Notes: a model not told the origin generated them from the letters alone. A DNA stretch of 21,221 nucleotides from Symbiodinium natans (GCA_905221605.1 CAJNDS010001746.1:737797-759017), one strand, 5' to 3'. Shown: positions 1 through 8,514, numbered from the stretch's first letter. Made by a program: numbers and translations.

Positions 1-416
1 AGGGTTAGGGAGTGGGAGTGGGAGAGAGGTTTGGTGGAGTTGGGGGCGGAAGGCAGGGGAGTGATGAGAGTGGGGAGGCGGTTAGGGCGGGCGTGGATTG
101 GAATCCCTCAAACTAGAAATTTGTCAGGGGCGGAGTAGGGGGTCGGGGCCTAGAAGGGAAGGGATGCGGGGGGTGGAGGGGTGGGGGAGGGGGGGGGAGG
201 GGGGGGGGGGGGGGGGTTGGGGGGGGGGGGGGGGGGGGGGGCGAGGGAAGGGATGGGGGGGCTGGGGGGTGGGGGAGGGGAGGGGGGGTGGGGTTTCAGA
301 GTCGAGGCGGCAGGTGGGGGGGTGAGGGTAAAGGGTTGGTCTCAGGCAGGGGTGCATAGGGAGGGGGAGTGATGAGAGCGGGAGGGACCCCAAATTGGGA
401 GAGTGGGCCCTAATCG
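1..416. repeat. G-rich low-complexity tract
   Basis: The first 400 bases are extremely purine/G-rich, with near-continuous G runs between about 181 and 263 and recurring GGGGAGG units. Open frames through it encode only Gly/Trp/Arg (or Pro on the other strand) and are not credible genes. The window opens with AGGGTTAGGG, a telomere-like unit. No gene is visible here. Confidence 0.8.
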
Positions 417-434
417 CCGTAACCATGGCTCAGA
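417..434 (+). other. Possible relic of the dinoflagellate spliced leader
   Basis: CCGTAACCATGGCTCAGAG resembles the conserved dinoflagellate spliced-leader core (CCGTAGCCATTTTGGCTCAAG). It differs by one substitution, loss of three T and an extra base near the end. Relic leaders in genomic DNA are known to mark genes that passed through an mRNA intermediate. The block contains an ATG at 425 opening a 32-codon basic frame (M-A-Q-R-T-R-R-V...) that stops at 521-523. The match is short and gapped, so coincidence is quite possible. Confidence 0.3.
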
Positions 435-546
435 GAACCCGAAGAGTAGCAAGTGGCGAAAGAGCCCCTAAGAGGCCCCTAAAAACCCTGAAAAACCCGA
501 AACAACCCCATAAAAAACCGTAAAAGTTCGCAAGAAAAGCCTCAGG

Positions 547-600
547 TTGAAGTCGCAGGCGAACACCAGCAAATGCCTGCACAGGGACAGCAGGGCTCCT
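547..600 (+). CDS. Lectin-repeat exon fragment (C-L half)
   Basis: After a CTCAG acceptor-like site at 541-545 the frame reads L-K-S-Q-A-N-T-S-K-C-L-H-R-D-S. This matches the strand that follows W-Y-F in ricin B repeats (compare L-K-N-Q-H-D-G-K-C-L-D at 5087). The frame stays open to a TGA at 649, but residues after about 600 look non-coding and no clean donor is seen. Start and end are approximate. Confidence 0.5.
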
Positions 601-782
601 CGGAAATCTTACGGAGAACCTTTTTTTTGCTGGACAGAACAGAGGTTTTGAAATATGTTTAGGGTTCGGGCATAGTAGAGTGCCTTGTTTAAACGGGTTA
701 CAGGGCACTGTAGAGGGCCTTTGTTTAAGGCCGGGAAGCCGGCGGGGCCGGAGGGGCGGTTTGGAAGCATGCCTTTGCTCAG

Positions 783-851
783 AACCTGAAGATGGCCAAC
801 TGCCAAGACTCCTCCCACCAGAAGTTTGTCTGGGACGGGGAGAAGCTGAAG
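783..851 (+). CDS. Lectin-repeat exon (Q-K-F-V-W core)
   Basis: A good acceptor (pyrimidine-rich GCCTTTGCTCAG, ending 782) is followed by N-L-K-M-A-N-C-Q-D-S-S-H-Q-K-F-V-W-D-G-E-K-L-K. This gives the V/L-x-x-x-C...H-Q-K-F-V-W-D-G-x-x-L order of a ricin B repeat. The block ends AAG|GC, a GC-type donor, which dinoflagellates use; no GT is nearby. The next block (1023) starts at the point in the repeat where this one stops. Confidence 0.65.
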
Positions 852-1022
852 GCTCCGCTTCTACCCTTCTACGCAGAACTCTGGGGACTAAACAGGAACC
901 CTAAATTGCCCTAAATAGGGGTGGCAAAAGGTTACTTTAGGGTTATGAGAGCGGTATGGGCTCGCGATCCCCCTCTTTGAGGTTCGTTCCCCCAAGGCCC
1001 CAGATCTCACCCGCGTGGGCAG

Positions 1023-1082
1023 GTGCAAGGCACGAACGACTGCGTCGATGCCCACAAGGAGAACTCGAACGCGCGCGGGACG
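1023..1082 (+). CDS. Lectin-repeat exon (C-V-D strand)
   Basis: Following GTGGGCAG, the frame reads V-Q-G-T-N-D-C-V-D-A-H-K-E-N-S-N-A. This is the post-W strand with the C-V/L-D motif, and it would continue directly from the L-K that ends the preceding block. The donor is not clear; the frame remains open well past 1082. Confidence 0.5.
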
Positions 1083-1297
1083 TTAGAATGGGTTTCGGCG
1101 GTCCAGGGCTGGGATTGGAGGCTCAGCATGAGCACTCTTTTGAGGCCTTAACCCGAAGCCGAAGCGAAGAAAAACAAGAAACTTACGGAAAGCCTAAAAA
1201 GAAGGGAAGAAGGGAAGAGCCTCAGAAATGTGCTCAAAGGGGTCCAAAGTTTTGATCTCATATGGGCTCAAAGGGGAGCTCATGGACTGGGCTGAAG

Positions 1298-1384
1298 GTC
1301 TACCTGGCGGGTTGCCATGGCAAAGACAACCAAAAGTGGTACTTCGACCAGCCCGTTTACAAGGGCAAATCCCTCCGCGCCTGG
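1298..1384 (+). CDS. Lectin-repeat exon (Q-K-W-Y-F core)
   Basis: After CTGAAG the frame reads V-Y-L-A-G-C-H-G-K-D-N-Q-K-W-Y-F-D-Q, then P-V-Y-K-G-K-S-L-R-A-W, and stops at 1394. C-H-G-K-D-N-Q-K-W-Y-F is a near-ideal ricin B core, almost the same as C-H-D-G-A-N-Q-K-W-Y-F in the three-repeat exon at 13081. GC-rich third positions support coding. The downstream boundary is uncertain. Confidence 0.75.
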
Positions 1385-1396
1385 GCTTACTCTTAG

Positions 1397-2660
1397 CCAA
1401 ACAAAGCCCCTCAAAGAGTCCTTAGTTGACCAAACAAGCCTAAAAAACGGCGCCCCTTATGTTCACACCTCCCTTCCTAAACCCCCGCTGCAAGCCCCCG
1501 CCCCACCCCAAGCCCCCCAAGCGTGTTCGGTGGTGAGCTGTTGGAGTGTTGGAGGCCCTGGACTTGAACCTGGCGAGGGATTAGTCGGTAGCGGCGCTGC
1601 TGCCGAGTTCAGTGATGCAGATGTACTCATGCAGATCATGTTCCAAACTAGAAACATTCCGACAATATGAGGAATAGATTATAGTAATGAACTATTGAGA
1701 ACATAGAGCAGCCGTGCACAAAGCACGATTTGAACAAAGCTGAGGCGCGGCTGGGAAATGTTTGGAGATTGCGAGCGACCGCCAAGCACACTGGCATCTC
1801 GCTTTCATAAGGGGCCCAAATCAGGACTTCCCAAGAACCTCAATCATAGCCGGAAGTGCATGAAAGCCATCCTACAGTGAAAGTTGGAACGCACGGGGCA
1901 GGGAGGTGCTTCACAATAAGGCCCCGCAATAAGCCCCAAACCCGCGATGGGAGCCTGGGAGTCCCGACGCGAGGAAGACGTGTACTGATGCTGCCAACCA
2001 GCGCTCCTCGTCTCAGATTTCGACTTGGGGTTGTGCACTCCTTGCAGCCAAGACCCACCTTTACGTAGCCTTCACTGAAGTCGCATTGTTGGCCGATGCC
2101 TGCAGAGGGGACAGGCTCTCTGGTACTTACCCTCAACGAAGTTGGGTATATTCAGGGCGACAGAATCACAAACTGCAATAAGCGTGTACTGGCTAGCATC
2201 TTCTGCGCCTGCGAGAACTCTATACTACTACGGTGGCTCAGCGCTTGAAACTTCAGTGCGTCAGTGCATGTGCTGAGTAGACAAGTGCATTTCTGAACCA
2301 TCTGAGCGCGCATATGGCTCCCAGGACAGCCCACATGTTGTACCATCCTTGAGCTTTGTGCACGTTATGCCGTTATGCGCACGTGCCGTGCTTGTCTAAA
2401 GCTTGAGATGGTTGTGACATCTTCTACCCGATTCACAAACTATGCATAACGATGCTTTTCCAAAAGTGCGCGACTGTACGACGCTGCGACTGTGTGTGAT
2501 TTTGTGAGGCTAGCTCTTGACCGTCACAAGTGGTACGGAGCCGACAGTTCTTTTGCTCCACAGCAAGCTTGAAGTTGAAGTTGTCGCAGAAGCACGCGCC
2601 CAAGCCTCCAAATTGTCCAGAACCCAATGAACCCCCACAAAACCCCTGAGCAAAGCCCTG
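1397..2660. other. Non-coding stretch, no gene recognised
   Basis: About 1.26 kb of mixed composition with few telomere-like heptamers. Several open frames of 60-120 codons on both strands lack any motif or codon pattern. A stretch at 2535-2545 reads H-K-W-Y-G in one frame, too short to call. Probably a long intron or a gene break. Confidence 0.5.
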
Positions 2661-2662
2661 AG

Positions 2663-2703
2663 TCACGACGCAAGGCTTCTACTTTTCGGGCGAAGCGCTG
2701 AAG
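2663..2703 (+). CDS. Lectin-repeat exon fragment (Q-G-F-Y-F core)
   Basis: A CTGAG site is followed by T-T-Q-G-F-Y-F-S-G-E-A-L-K, the same layout as Q-Q-F-Y-F-S-G-K-S-L-R at 5298 and M-W-Y-F-S-G-E-Q-L-K at 5060. A TGA in this frame at 2659 forces the start after that point. AAG|GTTGAA at 2703/2704 is a possible donor. The V-x-x-C half of the repeat is not seen upstream, so this may be a half-repeat exon or a decayed copy. Confidence 0.45.
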
Positions 2704-2712
2704 GTTGAATCC

Positions 2713-3542
2713 CTCTATGGGCTTCTCGGACAGCGCAGCCTCCGGAGCTTTAGTGCAACACACAAAACGTCTGACATTCGTTGACATTCATTCGTTGACT
2801 TTGCGGCGCTGAACTTTGTCAGTAGGATTGCACTCAAGGACGAAGTCACTCGAGTCGACTCGCGTTCCTTCGCCGCCAGCAAGCCGTCCAGGGCCATGTT
2901 GGGGCACGAACTGAACATGGCAGGCATTGTCACCGCATCTCCAATCGGGCAGTACCAAGGTGAAGGCTAAACGTAGCCTTTACAGTCGGACATCGTCCTA
3001 TTGACGCCACGAGTTTCGCGACCGTCGAGAGTCCAGGTCCTGACTGCCCATCCATCCTATCCTCAAAATCCCATGGCAGCTATGGCATATCGGATGCTCC
3101 GGGTATCTCTGGATTCTCAAGCGTGCAGCGTGTGCTACAACCACCTTCGTAGCATCGTTGACACCGCTCGCTGTGCACCAATGACAGCTGGTCCTGGCTC
3201 ACTGTCAACTGATGAGAGCGGAACACTGGCACTTTTCCATGGAAATGTCTGCGTAGTACCATGAGTGCTTTCTAGCCCTTGAGACTATGACTTGGGGAGA
3301 ACACGCCCACGAAACTCCTCAGTGTCCCTCGACATCCGCTGTTCAAAGGCAAGAAGTTGCCGTAGAGCTGTTGAGCCAGAAAAGCGGAGCCCTCAAAAGG
3401 CTGAAAGTAGGGCCCAAGGTGTCTGGACTCCTTCAAGAATATCGTGCCACTTGTCTCAGAGCCCCAAGGTGGAGTGCATTGGGATGTTTACGATGGTTTT
3501 TGTTTGCTTTTTGTTCTGGATGTTTTGAGATGCCGCGTGCAG
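2713..3542. other. Non-coding stretch, no gene recognised
   Basis: About 830 bases without a motif-bearing exon. A frame at 3169-3207 reads C-T-N-D-S-W-S-W-L-T, vaguely lectin-like, but has no splice context. The last 60 bases are pyrimidine-rich and lead into the good acceptor at 3541-3542. Confidence 0.5.
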
Positions 3543-3644
3543 GAAAGTCCACACTGTTTGCAACGGCCACTCGAATCAGAGATGGTATTGGACTGGCCAG
3601 ATTTTGAAGAGCAAGAAGCACCACAACTGCTTGGATGTGACTTG
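3543..3644 (+). CDS. Complete single lectin-repeat exon (Q-R-W-Y-W)
   Basis: The exon starts after GTGCAG (3537-3542) and ends TTG|GTGAGA (donor at 3645), 102 nt. It reads K-V-H-T-V-C-N-G-H-S-N-Q-R-W-Y-W-T-G-Q, then I-L-K-S-K-K-H-H-N-C-L-D-V-T. This is a full ricin B repeat: V-x-x-x-C, N-Q-R-W-Y-W, I-L-K and C-L-D. Both ends fall in phase 2, so the exon is symmetric and could be duplicated or skipped without a frameshift. It is one of the strongest exons in the window. Confidence 0.87.
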
Positions 3645-3957
3645 GTGAGATGTTCGCGTTGGGATGTGACTTGCCAAGCTCACCAGGCCGCGGAAGCCGC
3701 GGAGCCATCCATTGTTTCCGATTCAAATATATTCCGATTCAAAAAAGTCCGATTCAAATACGGTTTCCAACGCAGTCTTGTGCAGGGCAGGAAATCACAC
3801 GGACGTGTTTCAGTTTGCTGAAGCCGAAGCCCGAGAATTCCCCCCAAAGGGAGACCCCCTCAAACAGGAAGCCGAAGATCTTCCCACCAGCCCTTGATGT
3901 CGGCCGTTTTGCTTTTGATACATCACGCAAGAACTGCTTGTCACAGTGTCCGTGCCA

Positions 3958-4013
3958 CCCTAAAGGCCCTAAAAGCCCTAAGAGCCCTAAGGGCCCTAAA
4001 AGGCCCTAAACCC
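3958..4013 (+). repeat. CCCTAAA-type degenerate tandem repeat
   Basis: CCCTAAAGG, CCCTAAAAG, CCCTAAGAG and CCCTAAGGG units are tandemly arranged, directly upstream of the acceptor at 4028-4029. They are variants of the complement of the TTTAGGG telomere heptamer. Confidence 0.8.
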
Positions 4014-4029
4014 ATCCTTCATCGCCAAG

Positions 4030-4093
4030 GTCTGGCCGAACAACAACAGTGCCTTCATGGGCAGCTGTCCTTCGCACTGCACTTGGAAGTTCC
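4030..4093 (+). CDS. Lectin-repeat exon (C-T-W-K-F core)
   Basis: The acceptor CATCGCCAAG is preceded by pyrimidine-rich sequence, and the donor CC|GTAAGT at 4094 is canonical. The frame reads V-W-P-N-N-N-S-A-F-M-G-S-C-P-S-H-C-T-W-K-F. N-x-x-F-M-G-S-C...W-K-F fits the V-x-x-C...Q-x-W half of a ricin B repeat with the Gln replaced by Cys. The exon is 64 nt, phase 0 to phase 1. Confidence 0.6.
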
Positions 4094-4264
4094 GTAAGTA
4101 AGCTCTGGCGGAGTGGAACTCGTGAACGCTGAGGGTATGGAACTGATGGAACTGCGGGAATTTACAAACTTTCTACCTATAATTTTCTATCTCGGATTCC
4201 AAGTTCTAACTTTCAAGCGGCCCTAACCCCCTCTTCAGGCAACAGAGTCTGAGTCTCTCCTGAG

Positions 4265-4353
4265 GCCCCGGGAAGAACACTCAGAAGTTCACCCGCAACC
4301 CCGTGCTCGGCGCGCAGCTCACGGTGGGGGGAGGCAAGTGCATGGGCCGCCGC
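4265..4353 (+). CDS. Lectin-repeat exon (N-T-Q-K-F core)
   Basis: After CTCCTGAG the frame reads P-R-K-N-T-Q-K-F-T-R-N-P-V-L-G-A, then Q-L-T-V-G-G-G-K-C-M-G-R-R and TGA at 4354. N-T-Q-K-F followed by L-T-V-x-G-G-K-C-M is the ricin B order. The donor must lie before 4354 but is not certain. Confidence 0.62.
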
Positions 4354-4356
4354 TGA

Positions 4357-5027
4357 GCAATGCTGAGCAGAGAGTTTCAATTCTGCTCCAAGCCCGAGGA
4401 AATTCGATTTTGCAGGGTTGCTCTGTTTAGGTTTAGGGCTTAGGGTAGTTTAGGGTAGCGGGTTTTCGGGTTACCCTGAGTTGAAACGATGTTTTTGCTG
4501 ATTTCGGCAGGGTCAGGCTATGTTAGGCTTCAGGAGGATTGCTTCTGCGCTGGAGACGTCTGTGGATGGTGAGCCCAGGAGCAAGCAACAACGTGGTAGC
4601 TGTCGGCTGCGATGCTGATGCGCGACAGCCGCCTAGCAGAAAGTCTATGGGGTCGCAAGACGGCTTGAAGGATCAGGTGACTTTAGTAAGTAGGGTGATA
4701 AAGTAGGGATATTTATAACCACTTCTACCCCCAAATAAGGTACGTATAACCCTACCTACGAAGAGTCCCCTGATCCTCCAAGAGTCTAGGAGGGTATTGC
4801 AGTTTCAGAGGACTGCAGATGCCAGTCCATAATTTTGCATCTTCTTCGTTCATGCTTGGCGTCTTCAGCTGAGAGAAGCATGGCCACGCCACGGATGCAC
4901 TCGAACGGTTTCGTTTGCTTCGCTAGTGCGCCCGGGCTAAAAGATGCGCTCTCTGCTATTGTTCTGTCCCAGTGAATTTAGACACACTGCTTCTGGGCTG
5001 CGGGCGTTTAAATTCCCTTGCCCTCCC
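4357..5027. other. Non-coding stretch with telomere-like units
   Basis: TTTAGGTTTAGGGCTTAGGG-like sequence lies at about 4427-4460, right after the preceding exon, consistent with intron. The remainder (4460-5020) shows no recognisable exon or RNA gene. Confidence 0.5.
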
Positions 5028-5146
5028 ATGTCGTTTCTCGGAGGGGAGAACTCGGAAGGATGTGGTACTTCAGCGGGGAGCAGTTAAAGAACCAGCACGA
5101 TGGCAAGTGTTTGGACCTCAATGGCGGATCGGGGAACCTGCGCCTC
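5028..5146 (+). CDS. Lectin-repeat exon with apparent frameshift
   Basis: One frame gives M-S-F-L-G-G-E-N-S-E up to about 5057, resembling the C-x-G-x-N-S-Q part of a repeat. A different frame from 5060 gives M-W-Y-F-S-G-E-Q-L-K-N-Q-H-D-G-K-C-L-D-L and continues to a TGA at 5147. The second part is an excellent ricin B half (W-Y-F-S-G-x-x-L-K...G-K-C-L-D). The switch between the halves at 5057-5063 suggests a one-base change of frame (decayed copy or sequence error), or an exon that really starts near 5058. Confidence 0.62.
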
Positions 5147-5263
5147 TGAATGCACTTCAGAAATAGCACTCTTGAAATAGCACTTTGGAAATAGCACTTT
5201 TGTAGTCCGCACAGCTCGAAGCACAGCTCCCCCCCACAGTTTCATCTCTTGGCGTGCGCCAAG

Positions 5264-5362
5264 GGATGTCGGCAATTGCGTGAGCGGGCGGAAAGACCAG
5301 CAGTTCTATTTCTCGGGCAAGAGCTTGCGCGACAGGCATTGGGGAAGATGCTTGGAGTCTTG
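5264..5362 (+). CDS. Complete single lectin-repeat exon (Q-Q-F-Y-F)
   Basis: The acceptor is GCGCCAAG (ending 5263) and the donor CTTG|GTGCAA at 5363; the exon is 99 nt and symmetric in phase 2, like 3543-3644. The frame reads D-V-G-N-C-V-S-G-R-K-D-Q-Q-F-Y-F-S-G-K-S, then L-R-D-R-H-W-G-R-C-L-E-S. This is V-x-x-C, Q-Q-F-Y-F, S-L-R and R-C-L-E of a ricin B repeat, with Phe for the core Trp. The splice positions match those of 3543-3644, which supports both. Confidence 0.85.
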
Positions 5363-5636
5363 GTGCAAAGTTTCGACACTGACCTGTCAAGGCATGGCGT
5401 GAGCGGCAAGTAACAGATCATGACAGACGGTTCGCGCGTCAGACTTGCGACACATGGCATGTCTGTCAAGTGGAGTTCGTCGAACGCCCGTAAGCACCCT
5501 TTGCTGAGAGATGCGGTAAGACATCTCCGCACACCACCCCTCCCACCCCAGCCCGGTTCACGTTTTGCACCGTAAGCCATAAGCCCTAAAAGGCGACTCA
5601 CCTCAGCCTTAGGGGGCCATGTTAAATCGAGTTGTA

Positions 5637-5637
5637 C

Positions 5638-5668
<31 letters not shown>

Positions 5669-5679
5669 CATCTATATAC

Positions 5680-5711
<32 letters not shown>
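5637..5711. repeat. (TA)n / TATACA microsatellite
   Basis: About 75 bases of almost pure TA dinucleotides with TACA and TCTA interruptions, inside the inferred intron between 5362 and 5947. Reading frames across it encode only I/Y/T/H and are artefacts. Confidence 0.95.
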
Positions 5712-5946
5712 TCTACGCCTCCGTCAGAGTCGAACCTGGCCCCTTGCTTTTTTACACTTCGCTTCACCGCCAGTGTCAAGGACATGTGCCCCATCCCAGC
5801 CTTACCGACTCTTCCTTTGCCCTCCCAGCAATCCCCTCTTTGTCCTGTGCCTTTAGCTCAGAGCTGCTGGGAGCTTGTGGCTTCCTCCCGTCGAGCTTTC
5901 CAGCCTTGCAGAGTTTTACAGAGTTTTACAGCATCTTGCAGCCCAG

Positions 5947-6027
5947 GAGTACAACGTGAACACTGGCAATGTCTTCAGCGGGACCTGCCCGGATCAGAAA
6001 ACTCACATGTGGGTGCTCGATTCACAG
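5947..6027 (+). CDS. Lectin-repeat exon (K-T-H-M-W core)
   Basis: The acceptor CTTGCAGCCCAG is followed by E-Y-N-V-N-T-G-N-V-F-S-G-T-C-P-D-Q-K-T-H, then M-W-V-L-D-S-Q and donor CAG|GTGGCA at 6028. N-V-F-S-G-T-C...H-M-W-V matches the V-x-x-C...Q-x-W half repeat. The exon is 81 nt, phase 0 at both ends. Confidence 0.67.
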
Positions 6028-6108
6028 GTGGCACCCTGGCCGCAAGAGTTGGACACCAGACCACAGGACTCGTCTTAGCTCCGGGAACTTTCTTTGTGAA
6101 CCCCGAAA

Positions 6109-6285
6109 CCCCCCCCCCCCAAAAAAAAAAAAAACAAAGCTAAACTACACCCATCTAAACCCCGAATGACCCCTAAACCTAAACCCGAATCAACCCCAAT
6201 GACCCCTAAGAACCAACCCCTAATGGCCCCTCATGACCCCTTAATAACCCCTTAACGACCGCTAATCAACCCCCTTATCACTACC
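6109..6285 (+). repeat. C-run/A-run followed by CCCTAA-like degenerate repeats
   Basis: Twelve C then fourteen A at 6109-6134, followed by loosely repeated CCCCTAA, CCCCGAATGA and CCCCTTAA units up to about 6285. This is non-coding filler just upstream of the next exon-like block. Confidence 0.75.
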
Positions 6286-6344
6286 TTCAAAAAAAAGCCC
6301 CTTAAGAGAGCCCCCCTCAAAAATCTGCTGGGTCCGGGCCGAAG

Positions 6345-6423
6345 GCGCTGAAGAAGACGCCGCTGCCGGCGACCTTCCTGCACGGACAGAGCCTGGTGGC
6401 CACGTGCGACTTGGCCTTTACAG
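6345..6423 (+). CDS. Probable lectin-repeat exon (F-L-H-G-Q-S-L)
   Basis: The acceptor is GGCCGAAG and the donor ACAG|GTGATC at 6424. The frame reads A-L-K-K-T-P-L-P-A-T-F-L-H-G-Q-S-L-V-A-T and then C-D-L-A-F-T. T-F-L-H-G-Q-S-L resembles F-Y-F-S-G-K-S-L at 5304, although the core Trp is missing. Very high GC3 supports coding; the family assignment is moderate. Confidence 0.52.
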
Positions 6424-6886
6424 GTGATCTTAAAGTTCAGGGGTTTAGGATCGGTTGAGGGTGGCTTAGGATGGTTTAGGGTTTTTAGGGCTGAGCATGG
6501 GGGAATCCGAAGGGCTCCACTTAAGAGACTCCAAAGCCTCAATTGAAACCACGCCCCCTGTCTTGAAGCCACACCCAAGCTGCCAATGGCCCTTGGGGGG
6601 GTTATTAGGCTAAGGGGTTTAGCATCTTTAGGGAGCTTTTGGGGGGGGGGCAGGGGTACCTTATTGTTATAGCCCTACTTACTAAGTGCCGTCATCCTCC
6701 AAGTATGGGAGCTTAACCCAAACCCTGAACCCTGAACCCTAAACCATATCCGGTGGCTTCTAGAGATGCGCGCTGTGCGCATGGGCCCTCAGTCCGAAGA
6801 AACCCTCAACATCAACCCTCAGCCCTCTTCCCTAAACCCCAAACCCTATCAACCCTATAAACCAACCCTTAAACACCCCACCCTAG
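6424..6886 (+). other. Inferred intron with complementary telomere-like ends
   Basis: The first 75 bases carry GGGTTTAGG, GGCTTAGG and GGTTTAGGG units; the last 170 carry CCCTGAACCCTAAACC, CCCTAAACCCC and CCCTATAAACC up to the acceptor CACCCTAG (ending 6886). The two ends are roughly reverse complementary and could fold together. A G9 run lies at about 6640. Confidence 0.55.
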
Positions 6887-6938
6887 ACAAGGCTGGTCCG
6901 AGCGCTTCACGGCCGGCACACTGAACGCCGCCCCTCGT
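6887..6938 (+). CDS. Lectin-repeat exon fragment (Q-G-W core)
   Basis: After acceptor CACCCTAG the frame (phase 2) reads Q-G-W-S-E-R-F-T-A-G-T-L-N-A-A-P-R and stops at 6939. Q-G-W...F-T-A-G-T-L-N parallels Q-K-W-Y-F-x-G-x-x-L-K. The donor is unclear and probably lies before the stop. Confidence 0.5.
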
Positions 6939-7009
6939 TGAAACATGGCGAAACCCGAAGCAAAGCCAAAGTCGAGAGGATTTTTCCTGACCCACTGACC
7001 TTTCCTGAG

Positions 7010-7063
7010 AGGACCATTCAAGGACGATGTCTTGCGTGGCAGGGGCGTGGATCAACTCCTGGA
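7010..7063 (+). CDS. Lectin-repeat exon fragment (G-R-C-L strand)
   Basis: The acceptor CTTTCCTGAG precedes R-T-I-Q-G-R-C-L-A-W-Q-G-R-G-S. I-x-G-R-C-L is the last strand of a ricin B repeat (compare W-G-R-C-L-E at 5340). The downstream limit is arbitrary because the frame stays open and degrades into low complexity. Confidence 0.47.
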
Positions 7064-7889
7064 ACACGCCAGGCCGGCAAGATGATGTCAGATGTCAGAT
7101 GCGTTCATCCGTTCCGATCCGTTCCGAACCGAGAGCACAGGCAAAGAATGACCTCACCAGAGCTCCTCACCACAACCCAACCAAGGGGGCAAGAGACTCC
7201 ACTCAAAGGGGGGGGAGAGGGGGGGGGGGGGGTGGCGGCTCCTCCTCAACCCACTTGAATATAATACAATACAGTATCATGCAATATAGTACAGCATAAT
7301 GAAATATATATATATATATATATATATTCAAAACATAACGATCTATAAAGGTGTATAAAGACATATAAGATATATAAAAGTATGTTTAAAGACATCAAGA
7401 CATATAAAGGTAGATAAAGGTATATAAAGGTATATAAATGTATATACATGTATGTAACAATATACAAAGATATATAAAGATGTATAAGGCAATCTATTTA
7501 TGTGTATACATCTATACATCTTTGTATATAAAATTAACTTGACAGGAGGAGAAGCGAGTCCCCTCGGCCTAGCACCGGCCGCAACAAAGAAGAAGTCAGG
7601 TGTGTGTGTGTGTGTGCTGAACCCATCAAAAGCCCAAGTCCCGCACGCACAGTTTGGAACTCAGGCATTGAAACGCATTCTTACCAAGCGTGGTTCCTCG
7701 TGACTCCTCAGTTTCGCCGTGTTTCGCCAGGCCTGCAAGGATTCACGTGCACCGCTTGCGTCCAGGCCTGCCTGGGTTCCCTTTGGAAGCTTTGACCCCC
7801 CAAAGAAACCTAAGAACCTTTTCAAGAGGGGCCTCCCTTGTGGTTTCGTTGGTCCCTGGCGCTGCGCCTGACTTCAGGCAGTCTCCAAG
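7064..7889. other. Non-coding stretch with G-run and AT satellite
   Basis: Contains a G-rich run at about 7206-7232, an AT-rich satellite at about 7256-7540 (with (TA)n at 7304-7327 and repeated TATAAAGGTA / ATATAAAGA units), and a (GT)n run at 7601-7617. At 7638-7690 one frame reads I-E-T-H-S-Y-Q-A-W-F-L, which could be a decayed Q-x-W core, but splice sites are not convincing. Confidence 0.7.
7256..7540. repeat. AT-rich satellite of TATAAAG-like units
   Basis: Imperfect 8-10 bp units such as ATATAAAGGT and ACATATAAAG recur for nearly 300 bases, with a pure (TA) core at 7304-7327. Composition differs sharply from the GC-rich surroundings. Confidence 0.85.
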
Positions 7890-7930
7890 GTCTATGCAGA
7901 TCTCGATTCCCAGATTCGCCAGGACGACAA
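7890..7930 (+). CDS. Possible lectin-repeat exon fragment (Q-I-R strand)
   Basis: After CCAAG the frame reads V-Y-A-D-L-D-S-Q-I-R-Q-D-D-K, with a donor-like CAA|GTGAAT at 7931. It parallels W-Y-F-D-E-D-K-K-A-I-R-S-E-H-D in the exon at 13081, but lacks Trp. Only about 14 codons, so the call is weak. Confidence 0.37.
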
Positions 7931-8451
7931 GTGAATCATGGGCTGATCCTTTTTATTCTGCAGACGGCGCCCCAAAGTTTCAGTCAGCTCACAAGAACCC
8001 CTCAAAAACATGCAAGAACATTGTTCATCCGAAAAGGTCAATTACCTTCAGGAGGGGCGACGCGGAGCCAGTCGCCACATGGGGGTGTGCGACAAGGGAT
8101 CCTGAATATAGACCCCGCAAATGGTAGGATCTTGCAGCTTCATGGAAGCTACTTGTGCGGCTCTCGCTGCAGATCTCCTAGAAGCACCCCAGTAAAGTAC
8201 CCCTAAGACCGGAAACCCCCACATGTCTCATAGTCACTAGCCGGTCACTTCATGCAACTTGCGCTTCGGGTGAAAGCCTCACCGTGAGATGTTCCTGGCA
8301 GTTGGCAACGGGCACCCGTAACCACACGTGCAGCTTGAACATCCCGCTCCATTTCTTCTCGGAACCCTCCAAGCAATGACAATGACTACGATTTGAATTG
8401 CGAAGTGTGAGGCACTGATTGGGGTCTCCGCGTGGAGCTTTTGCTGTGCAG

Positions 8452-8514
8452 GAGCTCTTCTTTGCCAGCGGCATGAAGCTCACACTCTCCGTGGACACTC
8501 GCACTCGCCGTACG
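8452..8514 (+). CDS. Possible lectin-repeat exon (F-A-S-G-M-K-L)
   Basis: A strong pyrimidine-rich acceptor (GCTTTTGCTGTGCAG, ending 8451) precedes E-L-F-F-A-S-G-M-K-L-T-L-S-V-D-T-R-T. F-F-A-S-G-M-K-L resembles F-Y-F-S-G-K-S-L. ACG|GTGACG at 8515 is a possible donor. The core Trp and the C-L-D motif are absent. Confidence 0.4.

Noticed and set aside
98-426. Open frames of 63-100 codons on both strands in the G-rich start
   Set aside because: They encode only Gly/Trp/Arg or Pro/Ser low complexity from a homopolymer-like tract.
5714-5745. Possible tRNA T-arm (GGTTCGACTC on the minus strand)
   Set aside because: Pairing of the T stem fails at three of five positions and no D-arm or anticodon arm is present.
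5619-6143. 174-codon + strand frame starting near the (TA)n block
   Set aside because: The first third is translated microsatellite. The part that overlaps 5947-6027 uses a different frame from the lectin-like exon.
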